A program made the translations under genes and the position numbers. 64,000 nucleotides of DNA. Origin: Mycobacterium sp. DL440. Its GTDB lineage: Bacteria; Actinomycetota; Actinomycetes; Mycobacteriales; Mycobacteriaceae. Below the pieces are notes generated by a model, which was given only the letters and a program-made list of their open reading frames with translations, was not told the DNA's origin and ran no database searches. Positions 54,253-63,303 of this stretch are shown in pieces. Position 1 is the first letter of the stretch, and every line of letters starts with the position of its first letter. The stretch spans positions 2,774,196 through 2,838,195 of the forward strand of contig NZ_CP050191.1 of the NCBI RefSeq assembly GCF_011745145.1, given 5' to 3'.

Positions 54253-54974
54253 TTTCCGCGCTCGGCGGGGCTTTCGCGTTCGGCACGGTGCTACCGGTGA
54301 GAACTTCGGCCGGTATCGGCCGCGGGGCGCTCACGGCCCTGCCGCTGGTCGGCCTGATGCTCGGCGCGCTGGCGGCCGCGGTGGTGGCCGGTGGCCAGTG
54401 GGCCTTCGGCACCGGCAGCGCACTGTCCGGCCTGCTGGCGGTGGCCGTACTTCTGCTGGCCACTCGCGGGCTGCACATCGACGGATTCTGCGACACCGTC
54501 GACGGTCTGGGGTGTTACGGCCCACCGGAGCGAGCCCTGGCTGTCATGCGTGACGGCTCGGCCGGGCCGTTCGGTGTCGCCGCGGTGATCGTGGTGATCG
54601 GTTGTCAGGCAATGGCATTCGCTCAACTCAATGCGGTCGCGATCGTCGTCGCCGTCACTGCGGGCCGCGTCGCGGCGGTGCTCGCCTGTCGACGTTCGGT
54701 GCCCGCCGCGGCCGGCAGCTCACTGGGCGGCGCCGTGGCGGGCACTCAGCCGGTCGCCGTGGTGGCGGCCTGGGTGATCGCCATCGCTGCGTTGGCCGCA
54801 TTGGCAGGCCCGCGGATGTGGCAGGGCCCGGTCGCGGTGCTGGTCGCGGTGGGCTGTTCGGCGCTGCTGGTCGCCCACTGCGTGCGACGGTTCGGCGGCA
54901 TCACCGGCGACGTGCTCGGCGCGGCCGTCGAGATGACGACGACGCTGACCGCGCTCGGGTTGGCGATCGGCTGA
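54249..54974 (+). CDS. cobS: Adenosylcobinamide-GDP ribazoletransferase (cobalamin synthase) CobS
   Basis: CobS is the integral membrane enzyme that joins adenosylcobinamide-GDP with alpha-ribazole phosphate. The 241-residue protein has about six hydrophobic segments and the metal-binding signature [20 protein letters not shown] near residue 75. [16 protein letters not shown] follows as in the family. It closes the cobUTS operon and is followed 42 nt later by an inverted repeat before convergent ilvE. Confidence 0.94.
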   Translation: MISALGGAFAFGTVLPVRTSAGIGRGALTALPLVGLMLGALAAAVVAGGQWAFGTGSALSGLLAVAVLLLATRGLHIDGFCDTVDGLGCYGPPERALAVMRDGSAGPFGVAAVIVVIGCQAMAFAQLNAVAIVVAVTAGRVAAVLACRRSVPAAAGSSLGGAVAGTQPVAVVAAWVIAIAALAALAGPRMWQGPVAVLVAVGCSALLVAHCVRRFGGITGDVLGAAVEMTTTLTALGLAIG

Positions 54975-55015
54975 TCTGCGGGACGCGGCCCGCACCCCCC
55001 ACGTTCGGCGGCGAT

Positions 55016-55063
55016 TGTCACGCCGGAGTGGCTCTCGGCGGCGAGTGCCACTCTGGCATGACA
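55016..55063. terminator. 17-bp imperfect inverted repeat between convergent cobS and ilvE
   Basis: The left arm 55016-55032 (TGTCACGCCGGAGTGGC) pairs with the right arm 55047-55063 (GCCACTCTGGCATGACA) with two imperfect positions and a 14-nt loop. It fills most of the 90-bp convergent gap, one base from the ilvE stop, and probably ends both transcripts. Sequence between and before the arms also contains direct repeats of TCGGCGGCGA, so it may be a repeat-family member. Confidence 0.6.
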
Positions 55064-55064
55064 G

Positions 55065-56171
55065 CTAGCTCAGCCGGGCCATCCAGCCGTGCGTATCAGC
55101 GAAGGTGCCCCGCTGAATCCCGGTCAGGGTGTCCCGCAGGGCCATGGTGATCTCGCCTGGTTGCCCGTCGGCGATGGTGAACTCGCCATCCGCGTACTTG
55201 ACGTGTGAGACCGGGGTGATCACCGCGGCGGTGCCGCAGGCGAACACCTCGGTGATCTCGCCCGCCGCGGCCTTCTTCTGCCATTCGGCGACGTCGATCT
55301 TGCGTTCTTCGACCGTGAAGCCGGCGTCGGTGGCCAACTGCAGCAAGGAATCTCGCGTGATACCCGGCAACAGCGAACCGGACAGCTCAGGTGTGACGAG
55401 CCGGGCCGAACCGCCGCTGCCGAAGACGAAGAACAGGTTCATCCCGCCCATCTCTTCGACGTAGCGACGCTCGAGCGCGTCCAGCCACACCACCTGATCG
55501 CAGCCGTTGTCGGCGGCCTGCGCCTGCGCGAGCAGCGAGGCCGCATAGTTGCCGCCGAACTTGGCCGCACCGGTGCCGCCCGGTGAGGCCCGGACGTACT
55601 CATGCGACAGCCAGACGCTGACCGGCTTGATGCCACCCTTGAAATAGGCACCGGCCGGCGAGCCGATCACCAGGTAGCGGTACTCGTTGGCCGGGCGCAC
55701 GCCCAGGCCCGGCTCGGTGGCGATCACGAACGGCCGCAGGTACAGCGACTCCTCGCCGCCGGCCGCGGGCACCCACTTCTCGTCGACCGCGATGAACTGG
55801 CGAAGCGACTCGATGAACGCGTCCTCGGGTAGCTCCGGAATGGCCAGCCGCCGCGACGAGGCGCGCAACCGCGCCGCGTTGGACTCCGGCCGGAACGACA
55901 CGATCGAACCGTCCGCCCAGCGGTACGCCTTGAGCCCTTCGAACACTTCCTGCGCGTAGTGCAGGACGATGGCCGAGGGATCGAGTTCGATCGGCCCGTA
56001 CGGGACCACCTGCGGGTCGTGCCAGCCCTGCCCGGCGGTGTAGTCGATGGCCACCATGTGGTCGGTGTGGAACCTGCCGAAGCCGGGGTTGGCCAGAATG
56101 GATTCGCGTACCTCATCGGTCGCCGGATTCGCGTTGGCTGAAACCGTGAACTCGAGATGGCCGCTAGTCAT
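55065..56171 (-). CDS. ilvE: Branched-chain amino acid aminotransferase IlvE
   Basis: IlvE is the PLP-dependent transaminase for Leu, Ile and Val (fold type IV). From the ATG at 56171 ([20 protein letters not shown]) it has 368 residues, the recalled M. tuberculosis length. It contains [31 protein letters not shown], the PLP lysine in [17 protein letters not shown], and [14 protein letters not shown] leaderless -10 sits 6 nt before the ATG, so the farther upstream open frame is not used. Confidence 0.96.
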   Translation of the reverse strand: MTSGHLEFTVSANANPATDEVRESILANPGFGRFHTDHMVAIDYTAGQGWHDPQVVPYGPIELDPSAIVLHYAQEVFEGLKAYRWADGSIVSFRPESNAARLRASSRRLAIPELPEDAFIESLRQFIAVDEKWVPAAGGEESLYLRPFVIATEPGLGVRPANEYRYLVIGSPAGAYFKGGIKPVSVWLSHEYVRASPGGTGAAKFGGNYAASLLAQAQAADNGCDQVVWLDALERRYVEEMGGMNLFFVFGSGGSARLVTPELSGSLLPGITRDSLLQLATDAGFTVEERKIDVAEWQKKAAAGEITEVFACGTAAVITPVSHVKYADGEFTIADGQPGEITMALRDTLTGIQRGTFADTHGWMARLS

Positions 56172-56177
56172 GCAGCG

Positions 56178-56183
56178 ATTGTA
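56178..56183 (-). promoter_or_regulatory. -10 element TACAAT for leaderless ilvE
   Basis: TACAAT on the minus strand is one of the best -10 matches in the window. It is followed by 6 nt and the ilvE ATG, so ilvE has its own promoter although gcvT lies upstream on the same strand. Confidence 0.5.
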
Positions 56184-56204
56184 TCGCCCGAGCGCTAACG
56201 TATT

Positions 56205-56222
56205 GCCCCGCGGGAGCGGGGC
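56205..56222 (-). terminator. GC hairpin directly after gcvT
   Basis: GCCCCGC (56205-56211) and GCGGGGC (56216-56222) form a 7-bp stem with a 4-nt loop, beginning 1 nt after the gcvT stop on the minus strand. There is no T-run. Together with the separate ilvE promoter it suggests gcvT and ilvE are distinct units. Confidence 0.5.
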
Positions 56223-56223
56223 C

Positions 56224-57321
56224 TCAGCGGGTGTGCGGGGCCACGAACGGTGGCTTGACCACTTCGCATTCGACGGCACGGCCACGTACGTCCACGCTCA
56301 CCCGCTGCCCGTCGGCTACGTCGTTGGCGGCGTCGATGAGTGCCAGCGCGATACCGACTTTCAGTGACGGCGAGAACGTCCCCGACGTCGTGATGCCGAT
56401 CCGGGTGTCTCCGTCGAGCACCGCGAGATCGGCGCGCAGCACCCCGCGGCCGACGGCTTTGAGGCCACGCAGCACCCGGGCCGGGCCGGCCTCCTTCTCG
56501 GCCAGCAGCGCGTCACGCCCCCAGAACGCGTCCTTCTTCCACCCGATCGCCCAGCCGCAGCGGGCCTGCAACGGCGAGATGTCCAGCGACAACTCGTGGC
56601 CGTGCAGCGGGTAGCCCATCTCGGTGCGCAGGGTGTCGCGGGCGCCGAGTCCCGCAGGCTCTCCCCCTGCCGCACGCACGGCCGCGACCAGGGCGTCGAA
56701 CACCACGCCGGCGCGGTCCCAAGCCGGCAGTAGTTCGTAGCCGTGCTCGCCGGTGTATCCGGTGCGGCACACCCGCACGAACACGCCGTCGTACTCGGCA
56801 TCGGCGTACCCCATGTAGTCCATCTCCGTGGGCAGCCCCAGCGCATCGAGCACTTCGGCGGACTTCGGCCCCTGCACGGCCAACACGGCATAGGAGCGGT
56901 GCTCATCGGTGATGGTCAGCCCGTCGGGGGCGTTCTTGCGCAATTCGGCGACCACGGCCGCGGTGTTCGCGGCGTTGGGCACCAGGAAGATCTCGTCGTC
57001 GGAGACGTAGTAGGCGATCAGGTCGTCAATCACGCCACCCGACTCGGTGCAGCACAGGGTGTACTGGGCCTTGCCCGGTCCGATCCGATTCAGGTCGTTG
57101 GTGAGGGCTGAGTTGACGTATGCGGCCGCACCCGGTCCTTTGACCAGTGCCTTGCCGAGGTGGCTGACGTCGAAGAGGCCGACGGTGTCACGTGTGGCGT
57201 TGTGCTCGGAGACGGTCCCGGCGTAGGACACCGGCATCAGCCATCCGCCGAATTCGGCGAAACTGGCCCCCAGGTCGCGATGGCGGTCTTCCAGCGGTCC
57301 GTGCAGCAGGTCGTCACTCAC
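56224..57321 (-). CDS. gcvT: Glycine cleavage system aminomethyltransferase GcvT
   Basis: GcvT (T protein) transfers the methylene group from the lipoyl H protein to tetrahydrofolate, releasing ammonia. The 365-residue protein has [56 protein letters not shown] with the catalytic-site Asp region, and a C-terminal barrel with [19 protein letters not shown]. The start is a GTG at 57321 with a leaderless -10. The other gcv genes are not in the window, and no glycine riboswitch is visible in the short leader. Confidence 0.96.
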   Translation of the reverse strand: MSDDLLHGPLEDRHRDLGASFAEFGGWLMPVSYAGTVSEHNATRDTVGLFDVSHLGKALVKGPGAAAYVNSALTNDLNRIGPGKAQYTLCCTESGGVIDDLIAYYVSDDEIFLVPNAANTAAVVAELRKNAPDGLTITDEHRSYAVLAVQGPKSAEVLDALGLPTEMDYMGYADAEYDGVFVRVCRTGYTGEHGYELLPAWDRAGVVFDALVAAVRAAGGEPAGLGARDTLRTEMGYPLHGHELSLDISPLQARCGWAIGWKKDAFWGRDALLAEKEAGPARVLRGLKAVGRGVLRADLAVLDGDTRIGITTSGTFSPSLKVGIALALIDAANDVADGQRVSVDVRGRAVECEVVKPPFVAPHTR

Positions 57322-57327
57322 GGGTTC

Positions 57328-57333
57328 ACCCTA
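57328..57333 (-). promoter_or_regulatory. -10 element TAGGGT for leaderless gcvT
   Basis: TAGGGT on the minus strand is followed by 6 nt and the gcvT GTG. The 55-bp divergent gap is shared with the adenylate cyclase gene and contains the palindrome TAGGCCTA (57339-57346). Confidence 0.45.
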
Positions 57334-57376
57334 ATCTCTAGGCCTAATCGGACCACCGAACTGCCACACTGACTTG

Positions 57377-58459
57377 GTGGTCGATTTCGATGCACTGGAA
57401 TCCGCCGGGATCGCCGATGCACGCCGACGCGCCCCACTCATCGAGTACCTGGATCAGCTCGGCTTCACCGCCGAGCAGATGGTCGAGGCCGAGTCCCGCG
57501 GCCGCCTGTTCGGCCTGGCCGGTGATGTCCTGCAATGGTCGGGGCCACCGGAATACTGCCTTGCCGATGTCGCCGCGATGATCGGGGTACCGCTGACCGA
57601 TGTCGAACGTGCGTGGGCAGCGCTGGGCCTGACCGTCGCCGGATGCGATGTCAAGACGCTGAGCCAGGCCGACGTGGAGGCGCTGCGCACCTGGGCCGAG
57701 ATGCGGGTGCTGGTGGGTGATGTCGAGGCCACCGGGCTGCTCCGCGTGGTGGGTTCGGGGATGGCCCGGTTGTCCGAGGCCATCTCGTCGATGAGCCGGG
57801 CCGGTACCCCCGACATCCAGCTCGGGCATTCTCGTGACGAGCTCACCACCGCCAAGGCCTACCGGACCGCAGCCGGATTCATCCCCCGCATCGGCTCCAT
57901 GATCGACGCCGTCCACCGTCACCACCTGATGAGCACGAGGCGTTACTTCGAGCACGTTCTGCAAGAGGGATCATCAGGGGTGTTGTGCGGCATCGGATTT
58001 GCCGATCTTTCCGGTTTCACCGCCCTCACCCAGATGCTGACCACCACCGAACTGTCGGCCCTGCTCAACGAGTTCAGCTCGACGAGTTCCGATATCGTCC
58101 ACGCCCGCGGCTGCCGGGTGGTGAAGTTCATCGGCGACGCCGTCATGTGGGTGGGGTACGAACCCGAGCAGCTCACCCAGGTGGCCGTCGATCTGGTCAC
58201 CCACCCACGGGCGCGTGCGACGAACCTCAGCGTGCGTGCGGGTCTGGACTTCGGCGCCGCGCTGGCGATCGGTGGCGACTACTTCGGCAACACCGTCAAC
58301 CGGGCGGCGCGGTTGGTGGGCATCGCCCCACCCAGCCAGATCCTGGTATCGGAGCCCCTGCACGATCTGCTGCCGCAGCAGCAGTTCGCCGCTCCGCAGG
58401 CGCTGGCCCTGAAAGGGTTCGACGCACCGGTCACGGCGTATCCGCTCGCCGGACTCTAG
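57377..58459 (+). CDS. Class III adenylate cyclase (Rv2212-type)
   Basis: A cytosolic cAMP-producing cyclase of the mycobacterial IIIc group. The 360-residue protein has an N-terminal alpha-helical regulatory domain (residues 1-170; [24 protein letters not shown] region, pH/fatty acid-sensing in related proteins). The C-terminal catalytic domain has metal Asp residues in [15 protein letters not shown] and [10 protein letters not shown], the adenine-selecting Lys in RVVKFIGD, and the transition-state Asn/Arg in [11 protein letters not shown]. The GTG at 57377 and the TTG at 57374 are both possible starts. pepB begins 2 nt after its stop. Confidence 0.92.
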   Translation: MVDFDALESAGIADARRRAPLIEYLDQLGFTAEQMVEAESRGRLFGLAGDVLQWSGPPEYCLADVAAMIGVPLTDVERAWAALGLTVAGCDVKTLSQADVEALRTWAEMRVLVGDVEATGLLRVVGSGMARLSEAISSMSRAGTPDIQLGHSRDELTTAKAYRTAAGFIPRIGSMIDAVHRHHLMSTRRYFEHVLQEGSSGVLCGIGFADLSGFTALTQMLTTTELSALLNEFSSTSSDIVHARGCRVVKFIGDAVMWVGYEPEQLTQVAVDLVTHPRARATNLSVRAGLDFGAALAIGGDYFGNTVNRAARLVGIAPPSQILVSEPLHDLLPQQQFAAPQALALKGFDAPVTAYPLAGL

Positions 58460-58460
58460 G

Positions 58461-59984
58461 GTGAACGGGGTGAGCAGCGCACCCGGCTACCAGGCCGCCA
58501 CCGTCACCGTCAGCTCGTCGTTGCCCCGCAAGGGGGCCGACGAGGCCGTCCTCGTCATCGGCGTAGTCAGCGACGATGCCGGCCCGAAGGTCCTGGCCGC
58601 AGGGCCCTACCTCGACGACGACGCAGTGGCCGCGATCGAATCCGGCCTGCAGGCAGTGGGGGCCACCGGGGGCGAGGGGCAAACGCACCGACTGGTCGTC
58701 GCGTCGCTGCCGGTCGCCAGCGTGCTGACTGTCGGCCTGGGGAAGCCTCGAGACGAGTGGCCCGCCGATACGATCCGCCGGGCCGCCGGTACCGCGGCGC
58801 GGGCGTTGGACAAGGTCGCCACGGTCGTGACCTCGCTTTCGGCGATCAACCTGGAGGCCGCCGTCGAGGGGTTGATCCTGGGCGCCTACCGATTCAGCGA
58901 CTTCCGCAGCGCCAAGACCGCGCCCACCGATGCCGGGTTGACCGCGATCACCGCGCTGGCCGCCGATACCAAAGCGGCAACCAAGGCAGAAGCTCAGCGC
59001 GCGGTGGACATCGCCTCCGCCGTGGCCACTGCCCGCGACTTTGTGAACACCCCGCCCAGCCACCTGTTTCCCGACGAATTCGCCAAGCGGGCAAAGGTTT
59101 TGGGCGACGCGGTAGGACTTGAGGTCGAGGTGCTCGACGACAAGTCGCTGGCCGAGGCCGGTTACGGCGGCATCGTGGGTGTCGGCAAGGGGTCGTCGCG
59201 CCCGCCCCGCCTGGTGCGGTTGATCCATCGGGGTACCTCGAAGAACGCCAAGCGCGTGGCTCTGGTCGGCAAGGGCATCACGTTCGACACCGGCGGCATC
59301 TCGATCAAGCCGGCCGCCAACATGCATCACATGACCTCAGATATGGGCGGGGCCGCCGCGGTGATCGCGACCGTGGTGCTGGCAGCCAAGCAGAATCTGC
59401 CGATCGAGGTCATCGCGACGGTGCCGATGGCCGAGAACATGCCGTCGGCGACCGCGCAGCGCCCGGGCGATGTCCTGACCCAGTACGGCGGCATCACCGT
59501 CGAGGTCCTCAACACCGACGCCGAGGGCCGCCTGATCCTGGCCGATGCGATCGTGCGGGCCTGCGAGGACGATCCGGACTACCTGATCGAGACGTCGACC
59601 CTGACGGGCGCGCAGACCGTGGCCCTGGGTGCTCGCACGCCGGGCGTGATGGGCAGCGACGAGTTCCGCGACCGGGTGGCGGCGGTGTCGCAGTCTGTCG
59701 GCGAGAACGGCTGGGCCATGCCGCTGCCCGAGGAACTCAAGGACGACCTCAAGTCCTCGGTGGCCGACCTGGCCAACGTCAGCGGGTCGCGCTACGCCGG
59801 GATGCTGGTGGCAGGCACTTACTTGCGCGAGTTCGTCGCCGACGGGGTCCAGTGGTCGCACATCGACGTCGCCGCACCGGCATACAACACCGGAGGCCCG
59901 TGGGGTTACACCCCCAAGGGCGGCACCGGCGTGCCGACGCGCACGATGTTCGCGGTCCTGGAGGATATCGCCGCGAACGGCTGA
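58461..59984 (+). CDS. pepB: Leucyl aminopeptidase PepB/PepA (M17)
   Basis: This is a cytosolic hexameric dizinc aminopeptidase. The 507-residue protein has the M17 catalytic domain with [20 protein letters not shown] (metal-binding and catalytic Lys/Asp), [12 protein letters not shown], and the signature [29 protein letters not shown] follows. The GTG at 58461 is used; a second GTG three codons on (58470) is equally plausible. It lies 1-2 nt after the adenylate cyclase stop, so the two are co-transcribed. Confidence 0.95.
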   Translation: MNGVSSAPGYQAATVTVSSSLPRKGADEAVLVIGVVSDDAGPKVLAAGPYLDDDAVAAIESGLQAVGATGGEGQTHRLVVASLPVASVLTVGLGKPRDEWPADTIRRAAGTAARALDKVATVVTSLSAINLEAAVEGLILGAYRFSDFRSAKTAPTDAGLTAITALAADTKAATKAEAQRAVDIASAVATARDFVNTPPSHLFPDEFAKRAKVLGDAVGLEVEVLDDKSLAEAGYGGIVGVGKGSSRPPRLVRLIHRGTSKNAKRVALVGKGITFDTGGISIKPAANMHHMTSDMGGAAAVIATVVLAAKQNLPIEVIATVPMAENMPSATAQRPGDVLTQYGGITVEVLNTDAEGRLILADAIVRACEDDPDYLIETSTLTGAQTVALGARTPGVMGSDEFRDRVAAVSQSVGENGWAMPLPEELKDDLKSSVADLANVSGSRYAGMLVAGTYLREFVADGVQWSHIDVAAPAYNTGGPWGYTPKGGTGVPTRTMFAVLEDIAANG

Positions 59985-59986
59985 TC

Positions 59987-60928
59987 ATGCTCCCGCCCAA
60001 CGTGAACAAGATGGCGAGATTTCTTCACAGCCTCGCGATCTTGTTCACGTTGGGCGCAGTGCTTTCCGGCTGTTCGGGGTCATCGGACACCTCGGGTCTG
60101 GGCACCCAGACCACGACACCGCGGCCGCCCACCACCACGCCGGCCTCCCCCGCCGGCAAGCAACCTCGCCTGGCGGCAGACCCGGGTCGGCTGGCCGAGG
60201 ATCTGATCGCCGACGAGCGTGCCCTGCGCAGTCCGGCGACGCCGGAGCCCGCGCTGACGCAGGCGGCCCGCCGTCAGCAGGTGGCCTACCGGACGATCGG
60301 TCGTCACCCCGAATGGGACGGGATGATCCGGCCGCGTATCCCGGCCGAACTCGTCGGGTTCTACGACCGCAATGTCGCCGCGCGGCGCCAACTCGCCGTG
60401 CTGGCGCACCCCAAGGACACGCTGCCCGCGTGGCGTATCAACCCGCCGCCATCCATCGATCTGCTTCTGGACGCCTACCGCGAAGCCGAGGCCGCCTCGG
60501 GTGTCGGTTGGAACTACCTTGCCGCGATCAACCTGATCGAGACGCACTTCGGCAGCGTCACGGGTGACAGCTCGGCCGGCGCGCAGGGACCGATGCAGTT
60601 CATGCCGTCCACGTTTGCGGCCTACGGTCGGGGCGGCGATATCCAGTCGCCCCGGGACAGCATCATGGCAGCCGGGAATTACCTGGCCGCCAACGGTTTT
60701 GCCCGCGACCCCGACTACGCCCTGTTCCGGTACAACAACGCCGACGAGTACGTGCGGGCGGTCACCGACTACGCCGCCGCGATGGCCGCCGATCCGGCGG
60801 CGTTCGGCGCGTTCTACCGCTGGGATGTGTACTACGTCTCCACCGCAGGTGACGTGCTGCTGCCTATCGGGTATGCCGCCGAGTCGCGGATACCGGTCGG
60901 CGAATACCTCACCGCCCACCCGCAGTAG
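59987..60928 (+). CDS. Lipoprotein with SLT-type lytic transglycosylase domain
   Basis: A 313-residue cell-wall lipoprotein. The N-terminus has a signal peptide (MARFLHSLAILFTLGAVLSGC) with lipobox VLSGC, then a Thr/Pro-rich linker and a helical region. The C-terminal SLT domain (residues about 170-300) has the catalytic Glu in NLIETHFGS, GAQGPMQFMPSTFAAYG and ALFRYNNADEYVRAV. It would cleave the MurNAc-GlcNAc bond of peptidoglycan at the outer membrane-facing side. The ATG at 59987 lies 2 nt after pepB; the ATG at 60011 (MARFLH) is an attractive alternative. Most of the signal sequence is encoded by a long palindrome. M. tuberculosis is recalled to lack a gene here. Confidence 0.9.
   Translation: MLPPNVNKMARFLHSLAILFTLGAVLSGCSGSSDTSGLGTQTTTPRPPTTTPASPAGKQPRLAADPGRLAEDLIADERALRSPATPEPALTQAARRQQVAYRTIGRHPEWDGMIRPRIPAELVGFYDRNVAARRQLAVLAHPKDTLPAWRINPPPSIDLLLDAYREAEAASGVGWNYLAAINLIETHFGSVTGDSSAGAQGPMQFMPSTFAAYGRGGDIQSPRDSIMAAGNYLAANGFARDPDYALFRYNNADEYVRAVTDYAAAMAADPAAFGAFYRWDVYYVSTAGDVLLPIGYAAESRIPVGEYLTAHPQ
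59995..60055. repeat. Long palindrome overlapping the transglycosylase signal-peptide codons
   Basis: GCCCAACGTGAACAAGAT (59995-60012) is the exact reverse complement of ATCTTGTTCACGTTGGGC (60038-60055). After one mismatch (60013/60037) pairing continues for 5 more bp (60014-60018 with 60032-60036) around a 13-nt loop; one further C-G pair extends the outside (59994/60056). This 24- to 25-bp near-perfect hairpin is in coding sequence and in the frame that reads PNVNKMARFLHSLAILFTLG. Confidence 0.9.
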
Positions 60929-60932
60929 CGGT

Positions 60933-62669
60933 CTACAGCGACCCCGACCGCGCCACCCGGCGCAGCGCCGAGGGCACCAGCCGTGCCACGCCGTAGGCGG
61001 CATAGGCCTCCGGGGTGACGGGGCGGATCGCCTTGTCCTTGCGGACCGCGGCGACGATGGCCTTGGCGACCTTGTCCGGCCCGTAGCGCCGCGCGGCGAA
61101 GGCCTTCTTGGTCGCCGCGCGCAACTGCTCCACCTGATCCCGCTTTTCGGCGGGGACGTCGAAGCGGGTGGTGTCGATGATGTTGGTGTCGATCATGCCC
61201 GGGCAGATCGTGGTCAAACCGATTCCCGCCGCGTCCAATTCGGCGCGCAGGCAGTCGGAGAACATGAATACCGCGGCCTTGCTGGTCGAGTAGGCGTTCA
61301 TCGAAGCCGACGGCGAATAGGCGGCCATCGATGCGACGTTGACGATGTGGCCGCCGGTACCGCGGTCGACGAGGCGGCGGGCGAATGACCTGCAGCAGTT
61401 GACGACTCCCCCGAGGTTCACATCGAGCACGCGGTCGAACTGCTCGGCCGGGGTGTCGAGGAACTTGCCGCCGTGGCCGATTCCAGCGTTGTTGACCACC
61501 ACGTCGGGCACCCCGTGGGTGCTGCAGACCTGCCCGACGAAATTCTCCACCGCCTCGGCGTCGGACACGTCGACAGCGTAGGCATGGGCCACGCCCCCGC
61601 GCGCCGCGATCTCATTGGCGGTGGCTTTGGCCGACGCCTCGTCGATGTCGCTGATCACGAGTTCGGCGCCCTGCGCGGCGAAGGCCAGCGCCGTGGCACG
61701 ACCAATGCCGCTGCCCGCGCCGGTCACCGAAACCAGTGTGTCGCCAAAGGATTCGCGTAACCGTCCGAGCTGAGCGCGTCGCAGCGCGCGGGATGCCGGG
61801 GCGCCCTCGATGTGCTCGATCAGTTCGGCGGTCGCGTTGGCGATCGCGCGCCAGTGCGAGAACGGGGCCCAGTGACCGGCCTTGAGGTCACGGCGCCACA
61901 GCAATGGCACCCAGCTGGATTCCTCGTCGTAGCCGTGTCCGCGCACCACGGGGTCGTGGTCGTTGCAGATCAGCTGCACCGGCACGGTCACGTAGTGATC
62001 GTGCCGCAGCGTCGTGAACGATCGAATCGCGTTGGCGCGGTAGATCTTCAGCCCGTTGGCAGCATCGGTGTCCAGGGTCTCGGACTGGAATTTGGGCCCG
62101 GCAGTGTCGATGGCCTGCAGCCGGCGCGCCGCACCACGCCGCATCAGCGCGGGTGCGACGACGGGTACCGAGAACGGGATCCAATAGCTGAACCGCGAGG
62201 CCAGGTTCACCGCTTTGGCGAACCGGATGGGCCGGTACGGGCGGGCCAGGCGGCCACGTACGAACGACCCGTAGTGGTCGGTGCTGGGCCCCGATACGGA
62301 CGTAAAGGACGCCACCTTCTCAGAGGCCTCGGGGCGGCTCAGGTACTCCCACACGCCGACGGAACCCCAGTCATGGGCCAACACGTGCACGGGGCGCCCT
62401 GGGCTCACGGCGTCGATCACCGCGGACAGGTCATCGGCGAACCGGTCCATCCGGTAGGCCTTGACGGCCTTCGGCACATCCGAGGCGCCGGCTCCGCGGT
62501 TGTCGTACCGCACGATGTGGAAGCGGTTTCCGAGTTCCCCCGTGACGCCGTTCCACAGCACATGCGAATCCGGCCAGCCGTGTGCCATCACGAGCGTGGG
62601 GCGCTGGCGATCCCCTTGTTCGTAAACCGCGATGCGGGTTCCGTCCGAGCTGTCGACGAAGCGCTGCAT
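60933..62669 (-). CDS. ephD: EphD: alpha/beta-hydrolase (epoxide hydrolase-type) fused to short-chain dehydrogenase
   Basis: A two-domain protein, reported in mycobacteria to act in metabolism of epoxy- or keto-mycolates. From the ATG at 62669 (MQRFVDSSDGTRIAVYEQGD) it has 578 residues. Residues 1-290 are an alpha/beta hydrolase: oxyanion HGWPDS, nucleophile Asp in LAHDWGSVGVW, and final His in LKAGHWAPFSHW. Residues about 315-575 are an SDR: VTGAGSGIGRATAL (NAD(P) loop), NNAGIGHGGKF, catalytic Ser in NVASMAAYSP and Tyr/Lys in YSTSKAAV. A GGAGGG site precedes the ATG. It is convergent with the transglycosylase gene. Confidence 0.93.
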   Translation of the reverse strand: MQRFVDSSDGTRIAVYEQGDRQRPTLVMAHGWPDSHVLWNGVTGELGNRFHIVRYDNRGAGASDVPKAVKAYRMDRFADDLSAVIDAVSPGRPVHVLAHDWGSVGVWEYLSRPEASEKVASFTSVSGPSTDHYGSFVRGRLARPYRPIRFAKAVNLASRFSYWIPFSVPVVAPALMRRGAARRLQAIDTAGPKFQSETLDTDAANGLKIYRANAIRSFTTLRHDHYVTVPVQLICNDHDPVVRGHGYDEESSWVPLLWRRDLKAGHWAPFSHWRAIANATAELIEHIEGAPASRALRRAQLGRLRESFGDTLVSVTGAGSGIGRATALAFAAQGAELVISDIDEASAKATANEIAARGGVAHAYAVDVSDAEAVENFVGQVCSTHGVPDVVVNNAGIGHGGKFLDTPAEQFDRVLDVNLGGVVNCCRSFARRLVDRGTGGHIVNVASMAAYSPSASMNAYSTSKAAVFMFSDCLRAELDAAGIGLTTICPGMIDTNIIDTTRFDVPAEKRDQVEQLRAATKKAFAARRYGPDKVAKAIVAAVRKDKAIRPVTPEAYAAYGVARLVPSALRRVARSGSL

Positions 62670-62736
62670 AGTCCACCCTCCACGAGGTACCTGTGACGAA
62701 CAGTATCCAATACCGGAGGTACCGGTTGCTTCGACT

Positions 62737-63090
62737 CTAACGGTCGTCGAGTTCCCGGTATACGGCGCGCTGACGTTCGATCCGGCGACGCGCGTCGTAG
62801 TCGCGCATCCGTTGCGGATATCCCACCTTCTGGACGTCGTACACCGGGATCTGCAGCCGGTCGCTGAGCCGACGCGCGCCTGCCTCGCCACCCGTGCGGC
62901 GCCGCGTCCATTCCCCGTCCGCAGCAACGAGCACGACGGTCACCTCGGTGACCGAAGTGCGGGGCTCGACGAATGCCTCGACTCCGACATGCTCAGCCAC
63001 CCAGCGGTGCAGATACTGCAGGTCCCCGGCCTGGTCGCTGCCGAATCCGCGCGCCGACCGGTCTCGGCGAAACGAATCGAACAGGCCCAA
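62737..63090 (-). CDS. Conserved mycobacterial hypothetical protein
   Basis: A 117-residue protein (MGLFDSFRRDRSARGFGSDQ) with DLQYLHRWVAEHVGVEAFVE, TEVTVVLVAADGEWTRRRTG and a C-terminal GYPQRMRDYDARRRIERQR. It is predicted soluble, mixed alpha/beta with a basic end. The TTG at 63090 is chosen for a GAGGAG site 9 nt upstream and because the residues upstream look random. It lies 67 nt upstream of ephD on the same strand and may be co-transcribed. Function not recognised. Confidence 0.72.
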   Translation of the reverse strand: MGLFDSFRRDRSARGFGSDQAGDLQYLHRWVAEHVGVEAFVEPRTSVTEVTVVLVAADGEWTRRRTGGEAGARRLSDRLQIPVYDVQKVGYPQRMRDYDARRRIERQRAVYRELDDR

Positions 63091-63223
63091 TGGACGGATC
63101 TCCTCAGCTCTGGGGAAGTTCGACGAACCGCCCTGCAAACCCTCACCCGATAGTGCCAGAGGATCAGCAACCCTGAGTGAGTGCGAATGGTGCTGCAGTG
63201 ACAGGATGGTTCCGACAATCCAC

Positions 63224-63249
63224 CTAGGTGCCGTACCCGGTGCACCTAG
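63224..63249. promoter_or_regulatory. 8-bp inverted repeat in the sucB upstream region
   Basis: CTAGGTGC (63224-63231) and GCACCTAG (63242-63249) form an inverted repeat with a 10-nt spacer, 55 bp before the sucB ATG in the 213-bp divergent gap. Operator-like symmetry; the regulator is unknown. Confidence 0.35.
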
Positions 63250-63303
63250 CTGTGGTAAGCCAGAGTTCGAGTCGTCACAAGTGACCGTCCGAGGAGTCAA
63301 TAC

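Noticed and set aside
57322..57376. Glycine riboswitch upstream of gcvT
   Set aside because: The gap is only 55 bp and gcvT appears leaderless, leaving no room for an aptamer.
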